Assembly (NCBI RefSeq): GCF_042660675.1
Contig: NZ_JBHSUL010000009.1
Span: 51,116 to 115,115, forward strand
DNA from: Marinilactibacillus sp042660675
Lineage (GTDB): Bacteria > Bacillota > Bacilli > Lactobacillales > Carnobacteriaceae_A
Length of the DNA: 64,000 bases
Direction: 5' to 3'
The position numbers were made by a program, and so were the translations under genes. This document shows, one piece after another, positions 15,486-25,079 of the stretch. A model generated the notes under the pieces. The model did not search any database. It saw nothing but the letters and a program-made list of their open reading frames with translations, and was not told the origin of the DNA. Position 1 is the first letter of the stretch; each line of letters starts with the position of its first letter.

Positions 15486-16940
15486 TTATGCTAAATCTTC
15501 ACCATTTGATTCAATCACTTTTTTATACCAGAAAAATGAATCTTTTTTAGAACGGTCTAGTGTTCCGTTACCATGATTGTCTTGATCTACATACACGAAA
15601 CCATAACGTTTAGCCATTTCACTTGTTGAGGCACTGACTAAGTCAATACATCCCCAGCTAGTGTATCCCATTAAGTCGACGCCATCTTTAACAGCTTCTC
15701 TCATCTGTTCGATGTGTTTTCTCAAGTATTCGATACGGTAATCGTCATGAATACTACCATCTTCTTCTACTTTATCGTAAGCACCTAAGCCATTTTCAAC
15801 GATGAATAGAGGTTTTTGGTAACGTGAATACATATCATTAAGAGTATAACGTAATCCGATTGGATCAATCTGCCATCCCCAATCAGACGTTTCTAGATAG
15901 TTATTCTTCACTCCACCAAATAAGTTTCCACCAACACTATCGTCACTTTCTTTAGAACTAACGGATAGTGACATGTAATAACTAAACGAAATGAAGTCTA
16001 CTGTATAAGCTTTCAAGATTTCGTCGTCTCCACGTTCTTTTTGAATATTGATATTGTTTTCGTCAAAATAACGTTCCATATAAGTTGGGTACTCTCCACG
16101 AGCATGTACATCTGTGAAGAATAAGTTCATTTGATTTTCGTGTTGTGCTAATAATACGTCTTCTGGATTATTTGTTTCTGGATAGAACGTTGAACGAGCC
16201 AACATACATCCAACTTGGAATTCTGGATTGATCTCACGAGCTAGTTTAGTTGTTAAGGCACTCGCTACAAATTGATGATGGGCTGCTTGGTAGCTTAGTT
16301 GCGTTGGGTTTTCAGCATCTTCTGTTAAAACTCCTGCACCAGTATACGGGCTCATCGTTACAATATTGATTTCGTTGAATGTTAACCAGTATGTCACTTT
16401 ATCTTTATAACGTTTAAAGACTGCTTCTGCATAGTTCAAGAAAAAGTCTACAACTTTTCTATCTGTCCAGCCGTTATATTTCAAGGTTAAATTTAGGGGT
16501 GTTTCATAGTGAGAAAGGGTTACTAAAGGTTCGATTCCGTATTTTTTACATTCATCAAATACTTTATCGTAGAAAGCTAGACCTTCTTCATTCGGCTCTT
16601 GATCATCACCATTTGGGAAAATTCTTGCCCAGTTAATTGAAAGTCTGAATACTTTGAAACCCATTTCTGCTAGCAATGCGATGTCTTCTGCATATCTGTG
16701 ATAAAAATCCGTACCAAAACGTTTAGGGAATGTAGCATCAGATTGACCATCTAAGATCGCTTGGATTTCTTCTCTAGTTACATCTAAAGCATGTCCACCA
16801 GTGCGTTCTTCTTTGGGAACAAACTTAACCATATCTGCAGTAGATAATCCTTTACCGCCTTCGTTATAAGCACCTTCGTACTGATTGGCAGCAGTAGCGC
16901 CACCCCATAAAAAATCTTTCTTGAATCCTTTGACTGACAA
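15486..16940 (-). CDS. bglA: 6-phospho-beta-glucosidase, GH1
   Basis: Hydrolyses phosphorylated beta-glucosides delivered by the PTS. GH1 fold with FLWGGATAANQYEGA at the start, acid/base Glu in LTFNEINIV (~residue 180) and nucleophile Glu in IVENGLGA. The phosphate-binding Ser-Lys-Tyr set is in STSEMAKRYGFVYVD, which marks a 6-phospho enzyme. TTG 16940, 5 nt after GGTGGAG, gives 484 residues; a longer start at 16958 is possible. It follows bglP by 76 nt with no promoter between. Confidence 0.95.
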   Translation of the reverse strand: MSVKGFKKDFLWGGATAANQYEGAYNEGGKGLSTADMVKFVPKEERTGGHALDVTREEIQAILDGQSDATFPKRFGTDFYHRYAEDIALLAEMGFKVFRLSINWARIFPNGDDQEPNEEGLAFYDKVFDECKKYGIEPLVTLSHYETPLNLTLKYNGWTDRKVVDFFLNYAEAVFKRYKDKVTYWLTFNEINIVTMSPYTGAGVLTEDAENPTQLSYQAAHHQFVASALTTKLAREINPEFQVGCMLARSTFYPETNNPEDVLLAQHENQMNLFFTDVHARGEYPTYMERYFDENNINIQKERGDDEILKAYTVDFISFSYYMSLSVSSKESDDSVGGNLFGGVKNNYLETSDWGWQIDPIGLRYTLNDMYSRYQKPLFIVENGLGAYDKVEEDGSIHDDYRIEYLRKHIEQMREAVKDGVDLMGYTSWGCIDLVSASTSEMAKRYGFVYVDQDNHGNGTLDRSKKDSFFWYKKVIESNGEDLA

Positions 16941-17016
16941 AATAACTCCACCTTCCAAATATGATGCAGGTAGCGTTTGTTCGCTACCTACACTTTTACA
17001 ATGTTTAGTACTTTTT

Positions 17017-18978
17017 TTATATAACGACTGTCATAAGATAATCGTTTGTTGATACTGCTGTTTTATCTGTTGTTAAAAGATCTAGATAGTGATCTGCATT
17101 TGTAACCAATACCGGTGTTGTTACTGGGTAACCTGCTTTTTTGATTAAATCGATATCGAATTCAATTAATGTTTGACCAACTTCAACGCGATCTCCAGTT
17201 TTAACGTGAGCAGTAAAGCCTTCACCATCTAATTGAACCGTATCCATACCAACGTGAATCAGTAATTCTACGCCTTCATCACTAGTGATACCAATTGCAT
17301 GACCTGTAGGGAACAACGCTGTAACTTCACCATTTACTGGTGAAACGACTTTACCTTCTGTTGGTTCAATTGCTACCCCTTTACCCATTGCGCCTGATGA
17401 GAAAGCTTCATCTTTCACTTCACTTAATGGTAATACAGTTCCTGTTACAGGACTTTCAATGACTTCCTTTTCTACATATGATTCGCCATTTGCTTGTACG
17501 ATTGCGCCTTCAGTTGTTGATGCAGATTTTGTTTCAATTCCTTGATCAGTTGCCACTTCAGCTTCACCAAACAATGTTCCAAATCCTACTAGATACGTTA
17601 CGACAGCTCCGAAGATAAGACCAGCTACTGAAATACCAATAATCGTAAATAAGTTTTGAACGCCTGATTGAGCTGGATCTAGGAAGTTTGTGTAACCAAA
17701 CACCCCTAGTCCACCGATAATATAACTTTTTGTTTCAAAGAGAGCTAGTGCTGCTCCACCTAGTGCTCCACCAATACAACTGATGATGAATGGTTTTCTT
17801 AGTGGTAAAGAGATACCATAGATTGCTGGCTCTGTTACACCAAAGAACCCTGAAATGATTGCTGGTACTGCTAAAGTTTTAACCTTTGTTTCTTTTGTTT
17901 TCAAGAATACACCAATGATTGCGCCGGTTTGTGCAAATGAAGCGATAAATGATAGAGCTAAAATCGGATCAAATCCGTAAACTGACAAGTTGTTAATTGC
18001 AACTGGAACAAGCCCCCAATGTAATCCAAAGATTACAAGAATTTGCCAGAATCCACCAATCAATAATCCTGCAATAATTGGGCTAAATTCGTAAACTGCT
18101 AGAGTACCTGCACCAATCATGTTAGCTGCAATATTTGCTACCGGCCCAATGACCATGAATGTTAATGGAACAACTACAAGTAACGTAGCAAATGGAACCA
18201 AGAACAATTTCACAACATCTGGAATAATTTTTTTCATCAATTTCTCTATTTTAGAAGCAAAAAACACTGCTAAAATAATTGGAATAACGGTAGAACCATA
18301 GCCACCTTGCGGTAAGATAACTGGAAGTCCTAAAAAGTCTAGATATACAGGCGATTCAAACAATGTGCCCGGGAAGAGTGTATACAACACCTCACCGCCT
18401 GTAATTCCTGCAATCGTTGGATAAACGAGTGCTGCACCGATTGCCATCGCAATAAATGGCGCTACTTTAAATTTCTGAGCAGCTGTATATGCCAAGAAGA
18501 TTGGGAAGAAATAAAATAGTGAGTCTCCGATCGCGTTCAAAATCTGGTACGTTCCTGAAGATTCCGTTAATACATTAGTCGCTAGGAACAATGCGTTGAA
18601 TCCTTTGATCATCCCAGTTGCTGCTAATACACCTAGTACCGGTTGGAAGATACCAGAAACTAAATCGATAAACTGATCTAACGGATTCCCTTTAGGTCCT
18701 GTATCTTCATCCGTTGAATCAGAAGCGTCTCCTAGGTTTCCTTCTTTTAATACTTGCGCGTAAACATCAGGAACATGGTTACCAATAACAACTTGGTATT
18801 GTCCGCCACTTTTCATAACGGTTACAACACCATCCATATTTTTAAGATGATCTGTGTTCGCTTTTTCTTCATCTTTCAGTTTGAAGCGTAATCTTGTGAT
18901 ACAGTGCGTTAAGCTATTGACGTTTTCTTTGCCCCCGACATTGTCTAGGATTTCTTTTGCTAATTCTTCGTAAGCCAT
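17017..18978 (-). CDS. bglP: PTS beta-glucoside transporter EIIBCA
   Basis: Uptake and phosphorylation of beta-glucosides. From ATG 18978 (AAGGA 7 nt upstream) it has 653 residues in the order IIB, IIC, IIA. The IIB Cys is in LTHCITRLRF (~residue 25). The IIC domain (~105-470) has about ten spans and GVTEPAIYGISLPLRKPF. The IIA domain (~500-650) has the acceptor His in GVELLIHVGMDTVQLDG. Earlier in-frame ATG codons would run through the antiterminator leader and are not used. The IIA domain could also serve the IIA-less EIICB at 52507. Confidence 0.96.
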   Translation of the reverse strand: MAYEELAKEILDNVGGKENVNSLTHCITRLRFKLKDEEKANTDHLKNMDGVVTVMKSGGQYQVVIGNHVPDVYAQVLKEGNLGDASDSTDEDTGPKGNPLDQFIDLVSGIFQPVLGVLAATGMIKGFNALFLATNVLTESSGTYQILNAIGDSLFYFFPIFLAYTAAQKFKVAPFIAMAIGAALVYPTIAGITGGEVLYTLFPGTLFESPVYLDFLGLPVILPQGGYGSTVIPIILAVFFASKIEKLMKKIIPDVVKLFLVPFATLLVVVPLTFMVIGPVANIAANMIGAGTLAVYEFSPIIAGLLIGGFWQILVIFGLHWGLVPVAINNLSVYGFDPILALSFIASFAQTGAIIGVFLKTKETKVKTLAVPAIISGFFGVTEPAIYGISLPLRKPFIISCIGGALGGAALALFETKSYIIGGLGVFGYTNFLDPAQSGVQNLFTIIGISVAGLIFGAVVTYLVGFGTLFGEAEVATDQGIETKSASTTEGAIVQANGESYVEKEVIESPVTGTVLPLSEVKDEAFSSGAMGKGVAIEPTEGKVVSPVNGEVTALFPTGHAIGITSDEGVELLIHVGMDTVQLDGEGFTAHVKTGDRVEVGQTLIEFDIDLIKKAGYPVTTPVLVTNADHYLDLLTTDKTAVSTNDYLMTVVI

Positions 18979-19026
18979 TACATTTTCCTTCTTTCTCGTT
19001 TTCTTATTTTTTTGAGTTTGGGTAAT

Positions 19027-19139
19027 AAAAAAACCTAATTTAATAGTCGAGAATACAGTTTCCCCTTTTAAGAGAAAAATATATCTGACTATCAACTTAG
19101 GTTTTGCCTGCATTCAGTTTACTGAACCAGTAACAATCC
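19027..19139 (-). promoter_or_regulatory. RAT / terminator switch between licT and bglP
   Basis: On the minus strand the RAT motif starts GGATTGTTACTGGTTCAG (from 19139) and ends GCAGGCAAAACC. It overlaps the upstream arm of a terminator whose arms are AACCTAA (about 19103-19097) and TTAGGTTTTTTT (19038-19027). This is the LicT/BglG layout: antiterminator bound to RAT prevents the terminator and lets bglP-bglA be read. Confidence 0.92.
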
Positions 19140-19151
19140 ATCTGTGATAGA

Positions 19152-19988
19152 TTAATCTTCAGTTGTGACACGTTGGATATGAATCGCTAGATATAATTGC
19201 TCATCTGTAGTCAACGCCGCTCCTTGTGTCTTCAGCAGATATTCATTTATCCGCTCCGTACAGTTGAAGGCTTTTTCGTATTTACTTTTCACCTGATCGT
19301 ATAAAAAGGTGTCCCCTGATTCTTTTCTTTCCTGTTGCAGCAACCGTCTTGCAAAATACTGAAGATGGGTTATGAACCGAGTATATTGAAAAGATTCTTC
19401 ATTGAATGTTTTTCCATAATAATAGCTAACAATATTCAATATATCTTGGACCATCTCTGTCATTCGAATGGTTACTTGTAAATCTTGTTCGTCTTGTCTT
19501 GCATTTACAATGTGCAATGCAACCGCTGCTGCTTCTGACTCTGGTAACTGGATAGATAGGTTTTTTTCAACAAGTTCTAAAGCCTTCAGTCCGATTTCGT
19601 GTTCCACTTTGTAAAATCGTTTGATTTCCCAAGTCAATGGATTTTTGATGTCTAATCCATCTTTCGCCCGGCTAATCGCGTAACTTAAGTGATCTGGTAA
19701 AGTCAGGTAAATATGATTGCTGAGTCTAGCATGTAATATACCTTGAGCGTATTTAATGACGTTTGTTGCAATCTCAAGGATATCTGGATCAATGTCCCTA
19801 TACAATGAGAGTAAATGCTCCATTACGTCTTGGCCTTCTGGAATAAACGTTTTCTCGATTTTATCTAACTCGATTTCGTCTCCTGTATGCTTTTGAAAAG
19901 CGATACCTCTTCCCATGACGACCATTTCTTGATTTGATTCGTTAAAAGCAAGTACTACGTTATTGTTCAACACTTTCTCAATTTTCAT
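19152..19988 (-). CDS. licT: LicT/BglG-family transcriptional antiterminator
   Basis: RNA-binding antiterminator governed by PTS phosphorylation. 278 residues: CAT RNA-binding domain (1-55, KIEKVLNNNVVLAFNESNQE, MGRGIAFQKHTGD), PRD1 (~70-165; ISRAKDG, EIGLKALELV) and PRD2 (~175-275, ending LYLAIHIQRVTTED). The PRD histidines appear in YKVEHEIG, AALHIVNAR, THLQYFARR and AIHIQRV. Its leader and the bglP leader both carry RAT sites, so it controls itself and its operon. Confidence 0.95.
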   Translation of the reverse strand: MKIEKVLNNNVVLAFNESNQEMVVMGRGIAFQKHTGDEIELDKIEKTFIPEGQDVMEHLLSLYRDIDPDILEIATNVIKYAQGILHARLSNHIYLTLPDHLSYAISRAKDGLDIKNPLTWEIKRFYKVEHEIGLKALELVEKNLSIQLPESEAAAVALHIVNARQDEQDLQVTIRMTEMVQDILNIVSYYYGKTFNEESFQYTRFITHLQYFARRLLQQERKESGDTFLYDQVKSKYEKAFNCTERINEYLLKTQGAALTTDEQLYLAIHIQRVTTED

Positions 19989-20026
19989 TTCACTAAACCG
20001 CCACCTCCGTTTAAATTTTTAATAAA

Positions 20027-20132
20027 AAAAAACCTAAACTCATCCCAAACCTACTATCAGCGACAATTCGCCCAAGAGTAGCTTTCAGATCAATTTAGGT
20101 TTTGCCCATACAACTTTGTTTGGTAACAATCC
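20027..20132 (-). promoter_or_regulatory. RAT / terminator switch in the licT leader
   Basis: Second RAT, beginning GGATTGTTACC at 20132 and ending GGGCAAAACC on the minus strand. It overlaps a terminator with arms AACCTAAATT (near 20100-20092) and TTTAGGTTTTTTTT (20039-20026). licT therefore autoregulates by antitermination. Confidence 0.9.
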
Positions 20133-20170
20133 ATTTCATTGAATCACTGCTGTATTTAATTGTTGATGTA

Positions 20171-20207
20171 ACTATAACACGGTCTCAAAATTCTTGCAAG
20201 CGTTTTT
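20171..20207 (-). promoter_or_regulatory. licT promoter with overlapping cre site
   Basis: TTGCAA (20199-20194), 17 nt, TATAGT (20176-20171) on the minus strand. The plus-strand sequence TTGCAAGCGTTTTTT (20193-20207) fits the CcpA cre consensus WTGNAARCGNWWWCW with one mismatch and covers the -35, so catabolite repression is expected. Confidence 0.7.
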
Positions 20208-20280
20208 TTCGTTTTATTTCGAAATTCTACCTCTTTACTTGTCTACTAGGCTTTTCCATTTCTAATTCAACTCTATTTAA

Positions 20281-20310
20281 AGAGGCTTTTTTGTCTTTCT
20301 CTAAGCCTCT
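20281..20310 (-). terminator. Weak terminator after the D-hydroxyacid dehydrogenase
   Basis: AGAGGCTT / AAGCCTCT stem, 9 nt past the stop codon on the minus strand; the following bases TTTAAA make a poor T-tract. Confidence 0.5.
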
Positions 20311-20318
20311 CTGACTGA

Positions 20319-21311
20319 TTAGTACACTTCGTTTTTGCTTTCTTCAGTTTGGAGTATTTCTAGTGCACTTCCTAATGAAATATCGACCATATTTTGAACG
20401 GCAACGGTTGTGTAGAATCCGATATGAGGTGTAATCAATACATTGTTCATGCTCATCAACGCTTCAAGATCTCGGTCTGGTAAGGATTGATTTTTAAAAT
20501 TGAAATTAAAGAAGTGTTGCTCGTTCGGTAAGGTATCTAAAGCGGCTCCCGCAATCTTTTTCTCTTTTAAGGCTTTGATTAACGCTTTGATATCGACTAT
20601 CGGACCTCGAGCAGCATTTATCAAGTACGCATCTGATTTCATTTGTGTCAGTGCTTCAGCATCAATTAACTGAGTCGTTGATTCATTTAATGGGACATGT
20701 AAGCTCACAATATCTGCTTTTTCTAAAACAGATTGCTGATCTTGTTCATAAGTAAGGATTTCTTTAAGTTCTTCTCTAACGATTGGATCATACGCAATTA
20801 CATTCGCACCCAAGGCATTGAATAAACGAGCAGCTGTCCCACCAATTTTTCCTGCACCGATAATCCCCACCGTCAGGGTATTAATTTCTTTTGCAATCAT
20901 TCCGCCCCAACGAAAATCTCCATTATTCATCTGATCTTCAACAATTGGATTATTACGAATTAATCTTAGTGCCTGCATAACGACTAGTTCTGCGACTGAT
21001 GTTGGAGAATACGCTGGAACATTGGTGACTTTTAAGTGGTACTTTTTTGCTAGATTTAAATTTATAATATCATAGCCAGCAGTCCGCAAAGCAATCTGTT
21101 TGATCCCAAAAGATTCTAATTTGCGGTAAATTTCTTCATCTGTTACGTCTATCCTTTGCTGCAGACATACACCTGAATAACCTTCCACCAGATCCACTGT
21201 TTCGAGCGTCAAAGGGTCTGTTACCGTTATAACTTCTGCTCCATTGCGCTTTTCCCATGCTTTTACAGCTGGTTTTTCATCTTCTCTGACACTAAACATA
21301 ATCAACTTCAT
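20319..21311 (-). CDS. D-2-hydroxyacid dehydrogenase, probably D-lactate dehydrogenase
   Basis: NAD-dependent reduction of a 2-keto acid, most likely pyruvate. ATG 21311 with GGAG about 10 nt upstream gives 330 residues, usual for D-LDH. The signatures are IALRTAGYDIINL, SVAELVVMQALRL, the nucleotide site VGIIGAGKIGGTAARLF, catalytic Arg in NAARGPIVD and His in ITPHIGFYT. Followed downstream by a terminator-like stem and preceded by an unknown gene with a 64-nt gap. Exact substrate cannot be fixed from sequence. Confidence 0.88.
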   Translation of the reverse strand: MKLIMFSVREDEKPAVKAWEKRNGAEVITVTDPLTLETVDLVEGYSGVCLQQRIDVTDEEIYRKLESFGIKQIALRTAGYDIINLNLAKKYHLKVTNVPAYSPTSVAELVVMQALRLIRNNPIVEDQMNNGDFRWGGMIAKEINTLTVGIIGAGKIGGTAARLFNALGANVIAYDPIVREELKEILTYEQDQQSVLEKADIVSLHVPLNESTTQLIDAEALTQMKSDAYLINAARGPIVDIKALIKALKEKKIAGAALDTLPNEQHFFNFNFKNQSLPDRDLEALMSMNNVLITPHIGFYTTVAVQNMVDISLGSALEILQTEESKNEVY

Positions 21312-21375
21312 TAATCTCATTCTCCACTCTATACTTGTTGAAACTAGTTTAGCATCGGTCATTGACTTACTCAAC

Positions 21376-21828
21376 TCAAGTGACTGTTTCCTCGCTGATT
21401 CTAGATTCTATACTCAATAGGTCTCCCGTCTCTTCAATACTGTAAGTTTCTACTAAATCCTTGTTAGCAACTATAAAAAGTGGACTTTCTAAATCATCTT
21501 GAGACCCTTCCCAGTCATGCTCAAATAGGAAATCGGTGACTTGGTCTACTTTATCTAGTTTCGTTAAGTAATCTTCATAGTGATCACAAACAAACAGCTG
21601 AAATCTGTACTTTCCGTTAATTTTCTCAGCAACTTCTTTTATAATCTTAGTGATTTCTTTTCCTTGCTTTGACTGATTAAAATAACGTCTATACTGTAAC
21701 ACTTCTGCTATTGGATCTTTTTCAGGGATTTCATTGTATCCAATGTATCCCTCGTTTAGTAACTGATTAACTATTTTCTTTTTAGCTTTGAGATATTTAA
21801 TAAGTGTTGCTTCCATTCTTAGTACCAC
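21376..21828 (-). CDS. Hypothetical protein, about 150 residues
   Basis: Soluble, charged protein starting at GTG 21828, or at ATG 21816 (MEATLIKYLKAKKKIV). AAGGG lies upstream. It contains QLFVCDHYEDYLTKLDKVDQV and SPLFIVANKDLVETY. No family recognised. It lies between the purB terminator and the D-hydroxyacid dehydrogenase gene, same strand. Confidence 0.6.
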   Translation of the reverse strand: MVLRMEATLIKYLKAKKKIVNQLLNEGYIGYNEIPEKDPIAEVLQYRRYFNQSKQGKEITKIIKEVAEKINGKYRFQLFVCDHYEDYLTKLDKVDQVTDFLFEHDWEGSQDDLESPLFIVANKDLVETYSIEETGDLLSIESRISEETVT

Positions 21829-21845
21829 CCTTTTCTAAGTATATA

Positions 21846-21888
21846 AAAAGTCCTCTGCATAGATTGTTATCTACACAGAGGAATTTTT
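21846..21888 (-). terminator. Terminator of the purEKB operon
   Basis: CCTCTGTGTAGAT / ATCTATGCAGAGG hairpin followed by ACTTTTT on the minus strand, ending right at the purB stop codon. Confidence 0.85.
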
Positions 21889-23187
21889 CTATTCGCCTAA
21901 ACCGACTCTTTCAAATATTTCATTTACATTTTTCAAATGGTAATTGTAATCAAACGCTTCTTCGACTTCTTCACCCGATAGATGAGACATGACCGTTTCA
22001 TCTTGTTCAATCAAAGTCCGGAAATCTTTCTGCTCATCCCATGCAACTGCTGTAAGTGGTTGGACTAAGTCATAAGCGGCTTCGCGGCTAAGACCTTTAT
22101 CAATCAGCTTCAGTAATACGCGTTGGCTATAAATCAAGCCAAGTGTTGCATCCATATTGCGCTTCATATTCTCAGGGAATACTGTTAGATTACGAACAAT
22201 ATTTGAGAAACGATTCAGCATATAGTTCAGTAGCGTTGTGCTATCCGGTAAAATAATACGTTCCGCTGAAGAATGTGAAATGTCTCTTTCGTGCCATAAC
22301 GTTACATTCTCGTAAGCTGTCACCATGTGTCCACGAATAACGCGCGCAAGACCAGCCATATTTTCGGACCCGATTGGGTTTCGTTTATGCGGCATTGCTG
22401 AAGAGCCTTTTTGTCCTTTAGCAAAGCCTTCTTCAACTTCTCTTGTTTCTGATTTTTGAAGTCCTCTAATTTCAGTTGCGAACTTCTCTACACTTGTCGC
22501 GATCAAAGCGATAGAACTGACATACTCTGCATGCAAATCACGCGGTAAGACTTGCGTTGAAATTTCTTGTGGACGAGTACCTAATTTTTCGCAGACATAT
22601 TTCTCAACGAATGTTGGAATATTCGCAAATGTTCCAACGGCTCCACTGATTTTCCCCGCTTCTACGCCTTCAGCCGCATGTTCAAAACGCTCGATATGAC
22701 GTTTCATTTCTGAATACCAAAGCGCTAGTTTCAACCCAAATGTTGTCGGCTCTGCATGAACCCCATGCGTTCTACCCATTGTCACAGTATGCTTATGCTC
22801 TTTGGCTTTTTCACCAATGACTTCAAAAAGTGTTTGAAGGTCTTTACGCAAAATATCGTTGACTTGTTTTAACTGATATCCGTAAGCTGTATCGACGACA
22901 TCTGTACTGGTCAAACCGTAGTGTACCCACTTTTTCTCTTCTCCCAAAGATTCTGATACCGCGCGTGTGAAAGCCACAACATCGTGTCTAGTTTCTTTTT
23001 CAATTTCTAAAATACGCTCAATATCAAAAGAAGCATTTTCGCGAATTTTTTTTACATCTTCTTTAGGAATTTCTCCAAGTTCTGCCCAAGCTTCATCTGC
23101 CAAAATTTCTACTTCAAGCCATGTATTGTAGCGGTTTTCTTCTGACCATAATTGTTTCATTTCAGGTCTAGTGTAACGTTCGATCAT
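21889..23187 (-). CDS. purB: PurB, adenylosuccinate lyase
   Basis: Cleaves SAICAR and adenylosuccinate, serving both IMP and AMP synthesis. 432 residues. The fumarase/ASL signature is GSSAMPHKRNPIGSEN; HYGLTSTDVVDTA and TMGRTHGVHAEPTTFG provide the other catalytic segments. It lies 30 nt downstream of purK in the purEKB operon. Confidence 0.97.
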   Translation of the reverse strand: MIERYTRPEMKQLWSEENRYNTWLEVEILADEAWAELGEIPKEDVKKIRENASFDIERILEIEKETRHDVVAFTRAVSESLGEEKKWVHYGLTSTDVVDTAYGYQLKQVNDILRKDLQTLFEVIGEKAKEHKHTVTMGRTHGVHAEPTTFGLKLALWYSEMKRHIERFEHAAEGVEAGKISGAVGTFANIPTFVEKYVCEKLGTRPQEISTQVLPRDLHAEYVSSIALIATSVEKFATEIRGLQKSETREVEEGFAKGQKGSSAMPHKRNPIGSENMAGLARVIRGHMVTAYENVTLWHERDISHSSAERIILPDSTTLLNYMLNRFSNIVRNLTVFPENMKRNMDATLGLIYSQRVLLKLIDKGLSREAAYDLVQPLTAVAWDEQKDFRTLIEQDETVMSHLSGEEVEEAFDYNYHLKNVNEIFERVGLGE

Positions 23188-23217
23188 CTGATTACTCCTC
23201 TTTTTTACGCTATAGGT

Positions 23218-24351
23218 TCAGGATTTCCATATCCCAGTTTCTTCAATTTCACCCACAGTCTGATTTACGTCGTCTGTAAGAATGGTGACGTGACCCATCT
23301 TACGGCCAATTTTCGATTCTGATTTTCCGTAATCATGGATATGCCAGCTAGGATGCTGTTCATTCAACTCAAGTGCTGCTTCTAGATGTTCACCCAAAAT
23401 ATTGACCATAACTGCGGGTTTCAATAACTTAACTTCTGGAAGGCTGTAGCCGCAGATTGCTCTTATGTGCATATCAAATTGCGAATCTGTACACGCTTCA
23501 ATGGAATAATGACCAGAGTTATGCGGTCTAGGTGCCAGTTCATTTGCATAAATTTTCCCCTGTTCTGTCACAAAGAGCTCAATACCTAGTACGCCTACCA
23601 ATTTCAGCTGATCCGCAATCGTTTCAGCAATCTGCTTAACTTCTTTCTGTAAATCTTTGGATATTCTTGCCGGTACAATACTTTTCAGTAAAATATTATT
23701 CTGGTGGATATTTTCAGAAACAGGAAATACAGAAATCATGCCTCTTTCATTTCTTGTTACCATAACAGAGACTTCCATTTGAAAGGATACCCACTTTTCA
23801 AGAATGCAGGTTCCTTGTTCAAGCAAAGTTGCGGCCGATTCAATATCTGAAGGTTGCTTCAGCACAAACTGACCTTTCCCATCATATCCTCCTTGGATCG
23901 TTTTCAGAACTGAAGGATAGCCTAATGCCTCACTCTGATTCTTTAAATCTTCTATAGAATCAATTTTAGCATAGGATGCAACTGGAATGCCCGATTTTTT
24001 TAAGAACTCTTTTTCTTTTAACCGATTTTGAGTAATGAGTAATAAGTCTGTGCCTTGAGGTACATGAACCTGATCCATAACGCGATCAATCGTACTAGCA
24101 TCTACGTTTTCGAATTCATAAGTCAACACGTCGCACTGTTTCGCTAGTTTCAATAGAGCTTCCTCATCATCGTAACTTGCTTCAATATGCCAGTCCGCTA
24201 CTTGAGCAGTCGGACAATTTGCAGTAGGATCTAAAACACCTACTCTATAGCCTCTTTCTTTCGCAGAAAAAGCCATCATACGTCCTAGTTGACCTCCACC
24301 AATAATGCCTATCGTACTATGTGGTTTGATCCAATTAGACAAGCTCTTCAC
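23218..24351 (-). CDS. purK: PurK, 5-(carboxyamino)imidazole ribonucleotide synthase
   Basis: ATP- and bicarbonate-dependent carboxylation of AIR to N5-CAIR. 377 residues with GIIGGGQLGRMMA at the N-terminus, ATP-grasp segments KTIQGGYDGKGQFV and LEKWVSFQMEVSV, and NELAPRPHNSGHYSIEAC. Start ATG 24351 overlaps the purE 3' end by 17 nt. Confidence 0.96.
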   Translation of the reverse strand: MKSLSNWIKPHSTIGIIGGGQLGRMMAFSAKERGYRVGVLDPTANCPTAQVADWHIEASYDDEEALLKLAKQCDVLTYEFENVDASTIDRVMDQVHVPQGTDLLLITQNRLKEKEFLKKSGIPVASYAKIDSIEDLKNQSEALGYPSVLKTIQGGYDGKGQFVLKQPSDIESAATLLEQGTCILEKWVSFQMEVSVMVTRNERGMISVFPVSENIHQNNILLKSIVPARISKDLQKEVKQIAETIADQLKLVGVLGIELFVTEQGKIYANELAPRPHNSGHYSIEACTDSQFDMHIRAICGYSLPEVKLLKPAVMVNILGEHLEAALELNEQHPSWHIHDYGKSESKIGRKMGHVTILTDDVNQTVGEIEETGIWKS

Positions 24352-24823
24352 TACTTTCTATTACAGTTTGTTTTAATCCTTCTCTACGTGATTCCACTCT
24401 GTCAGCTATTTCAAAATTCGTCGTCCCTAGTATCTGTGCTGCAAGTAAACCAGCATTGGTCGCTCCAGCTTTTCCAATTGCTACTGTCGCTACAGGAACG
24501 CCTCCTGGCATTTGTACAATAGAAAGTAAAGAATCCAGTCCATTCAATGCACGAGACTGCACTGGAACACCAATTACTGGTAAAGTCGTTTTAGCAGCAA
24601 CCATACCTGGAAGATGAGCAGCCCCACCTGCGCCAGCGATAATCACTTTAATTCCTTTACTTCTTGCTGACTCTGCAAACTCAAACATCAAGTCAGGTGT
24701 ACGGTGTGCAGACACAACGGTTTTACTGTATTCAATTTCCAGTTCATCTAGAATCTCACAAGTATATTTCATAGTTTCCCAGTCTGACTTACTTCCCATA
24801 ATTACAGCTACTTCTACAGACAT
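24335..24823 (-). CDS. purE: PurE, N5-CAIR mutase
   Basis: Class I PurE, 162 residues. VAVIMGSKSDWETM, VVSAHRTPDLM and IAGAGGAAHLPGMVA are the nucleotide-binding and catalytic motifs. AGGAGG lies about 8 nt before the ATG. First gene of purEKB, behind a PurBox pair. Confidence 0.97.
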   Translation of the reverse strand: MSVEVAVIMGSKSDWETMKYTCEILDELEIEYSKTVVSAHRTPDLMFEFAESARSKGIKVIIAGAGGAAHLPGMVAAKTTLPVIGVPVQSRALNGLDSLLSIVQMPGGVPVATVAIGKAGATNAGLLAAQILGTTNFEIADRVESRREGLKQTVIESSEELV

Positions 24824-24875
24824 GATGCGCCTCCTACAGATTGATATTTATACTGTTTATAAACAATTCTTCTAT

Positions 24876-24951
24876 ATTCTAGCAATAATCTCTTCATTTA
24901 AAAAGCATTAATCGAACTTTAATCAATTAAAAATATAAAATGTTCGTTTTT
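24876..24951 (-). promoter_or_regulatory. purE promoter and inverted PurBox pair
   Basis: Distal box (minus strand) AAAAACGAACATTT at 24951-24938. Proximal box, opposite orientation, TTAATCGAACTTTA at 24908-24921. The gap is 16 nt, as in Bacillus PurR operators. A -10 TAGAAT lies at 24881-24876 with a weak -35 (TTTTTA, 24904-24899) 17 nt upstream. Confidence 0.85.
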
Positions 24952-25079
24952 AATTTGAAATACATTCGATAATATACTCTTACAAATAGAGATAAAAATT
25001 AAAAATATGATTTACGACCATGTTTTTTAGCACACCTGAAGCTTTTCAGAGTATACTAGCGACAAAGGAGTTCGATAGT

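Noticed and set aside
18979..19113. N-terminal extension of BglP starting at 19113
   Set aside because: It would translate the RAT/terminator leader; the family N-terminus and a good ribosome site are at 18978.
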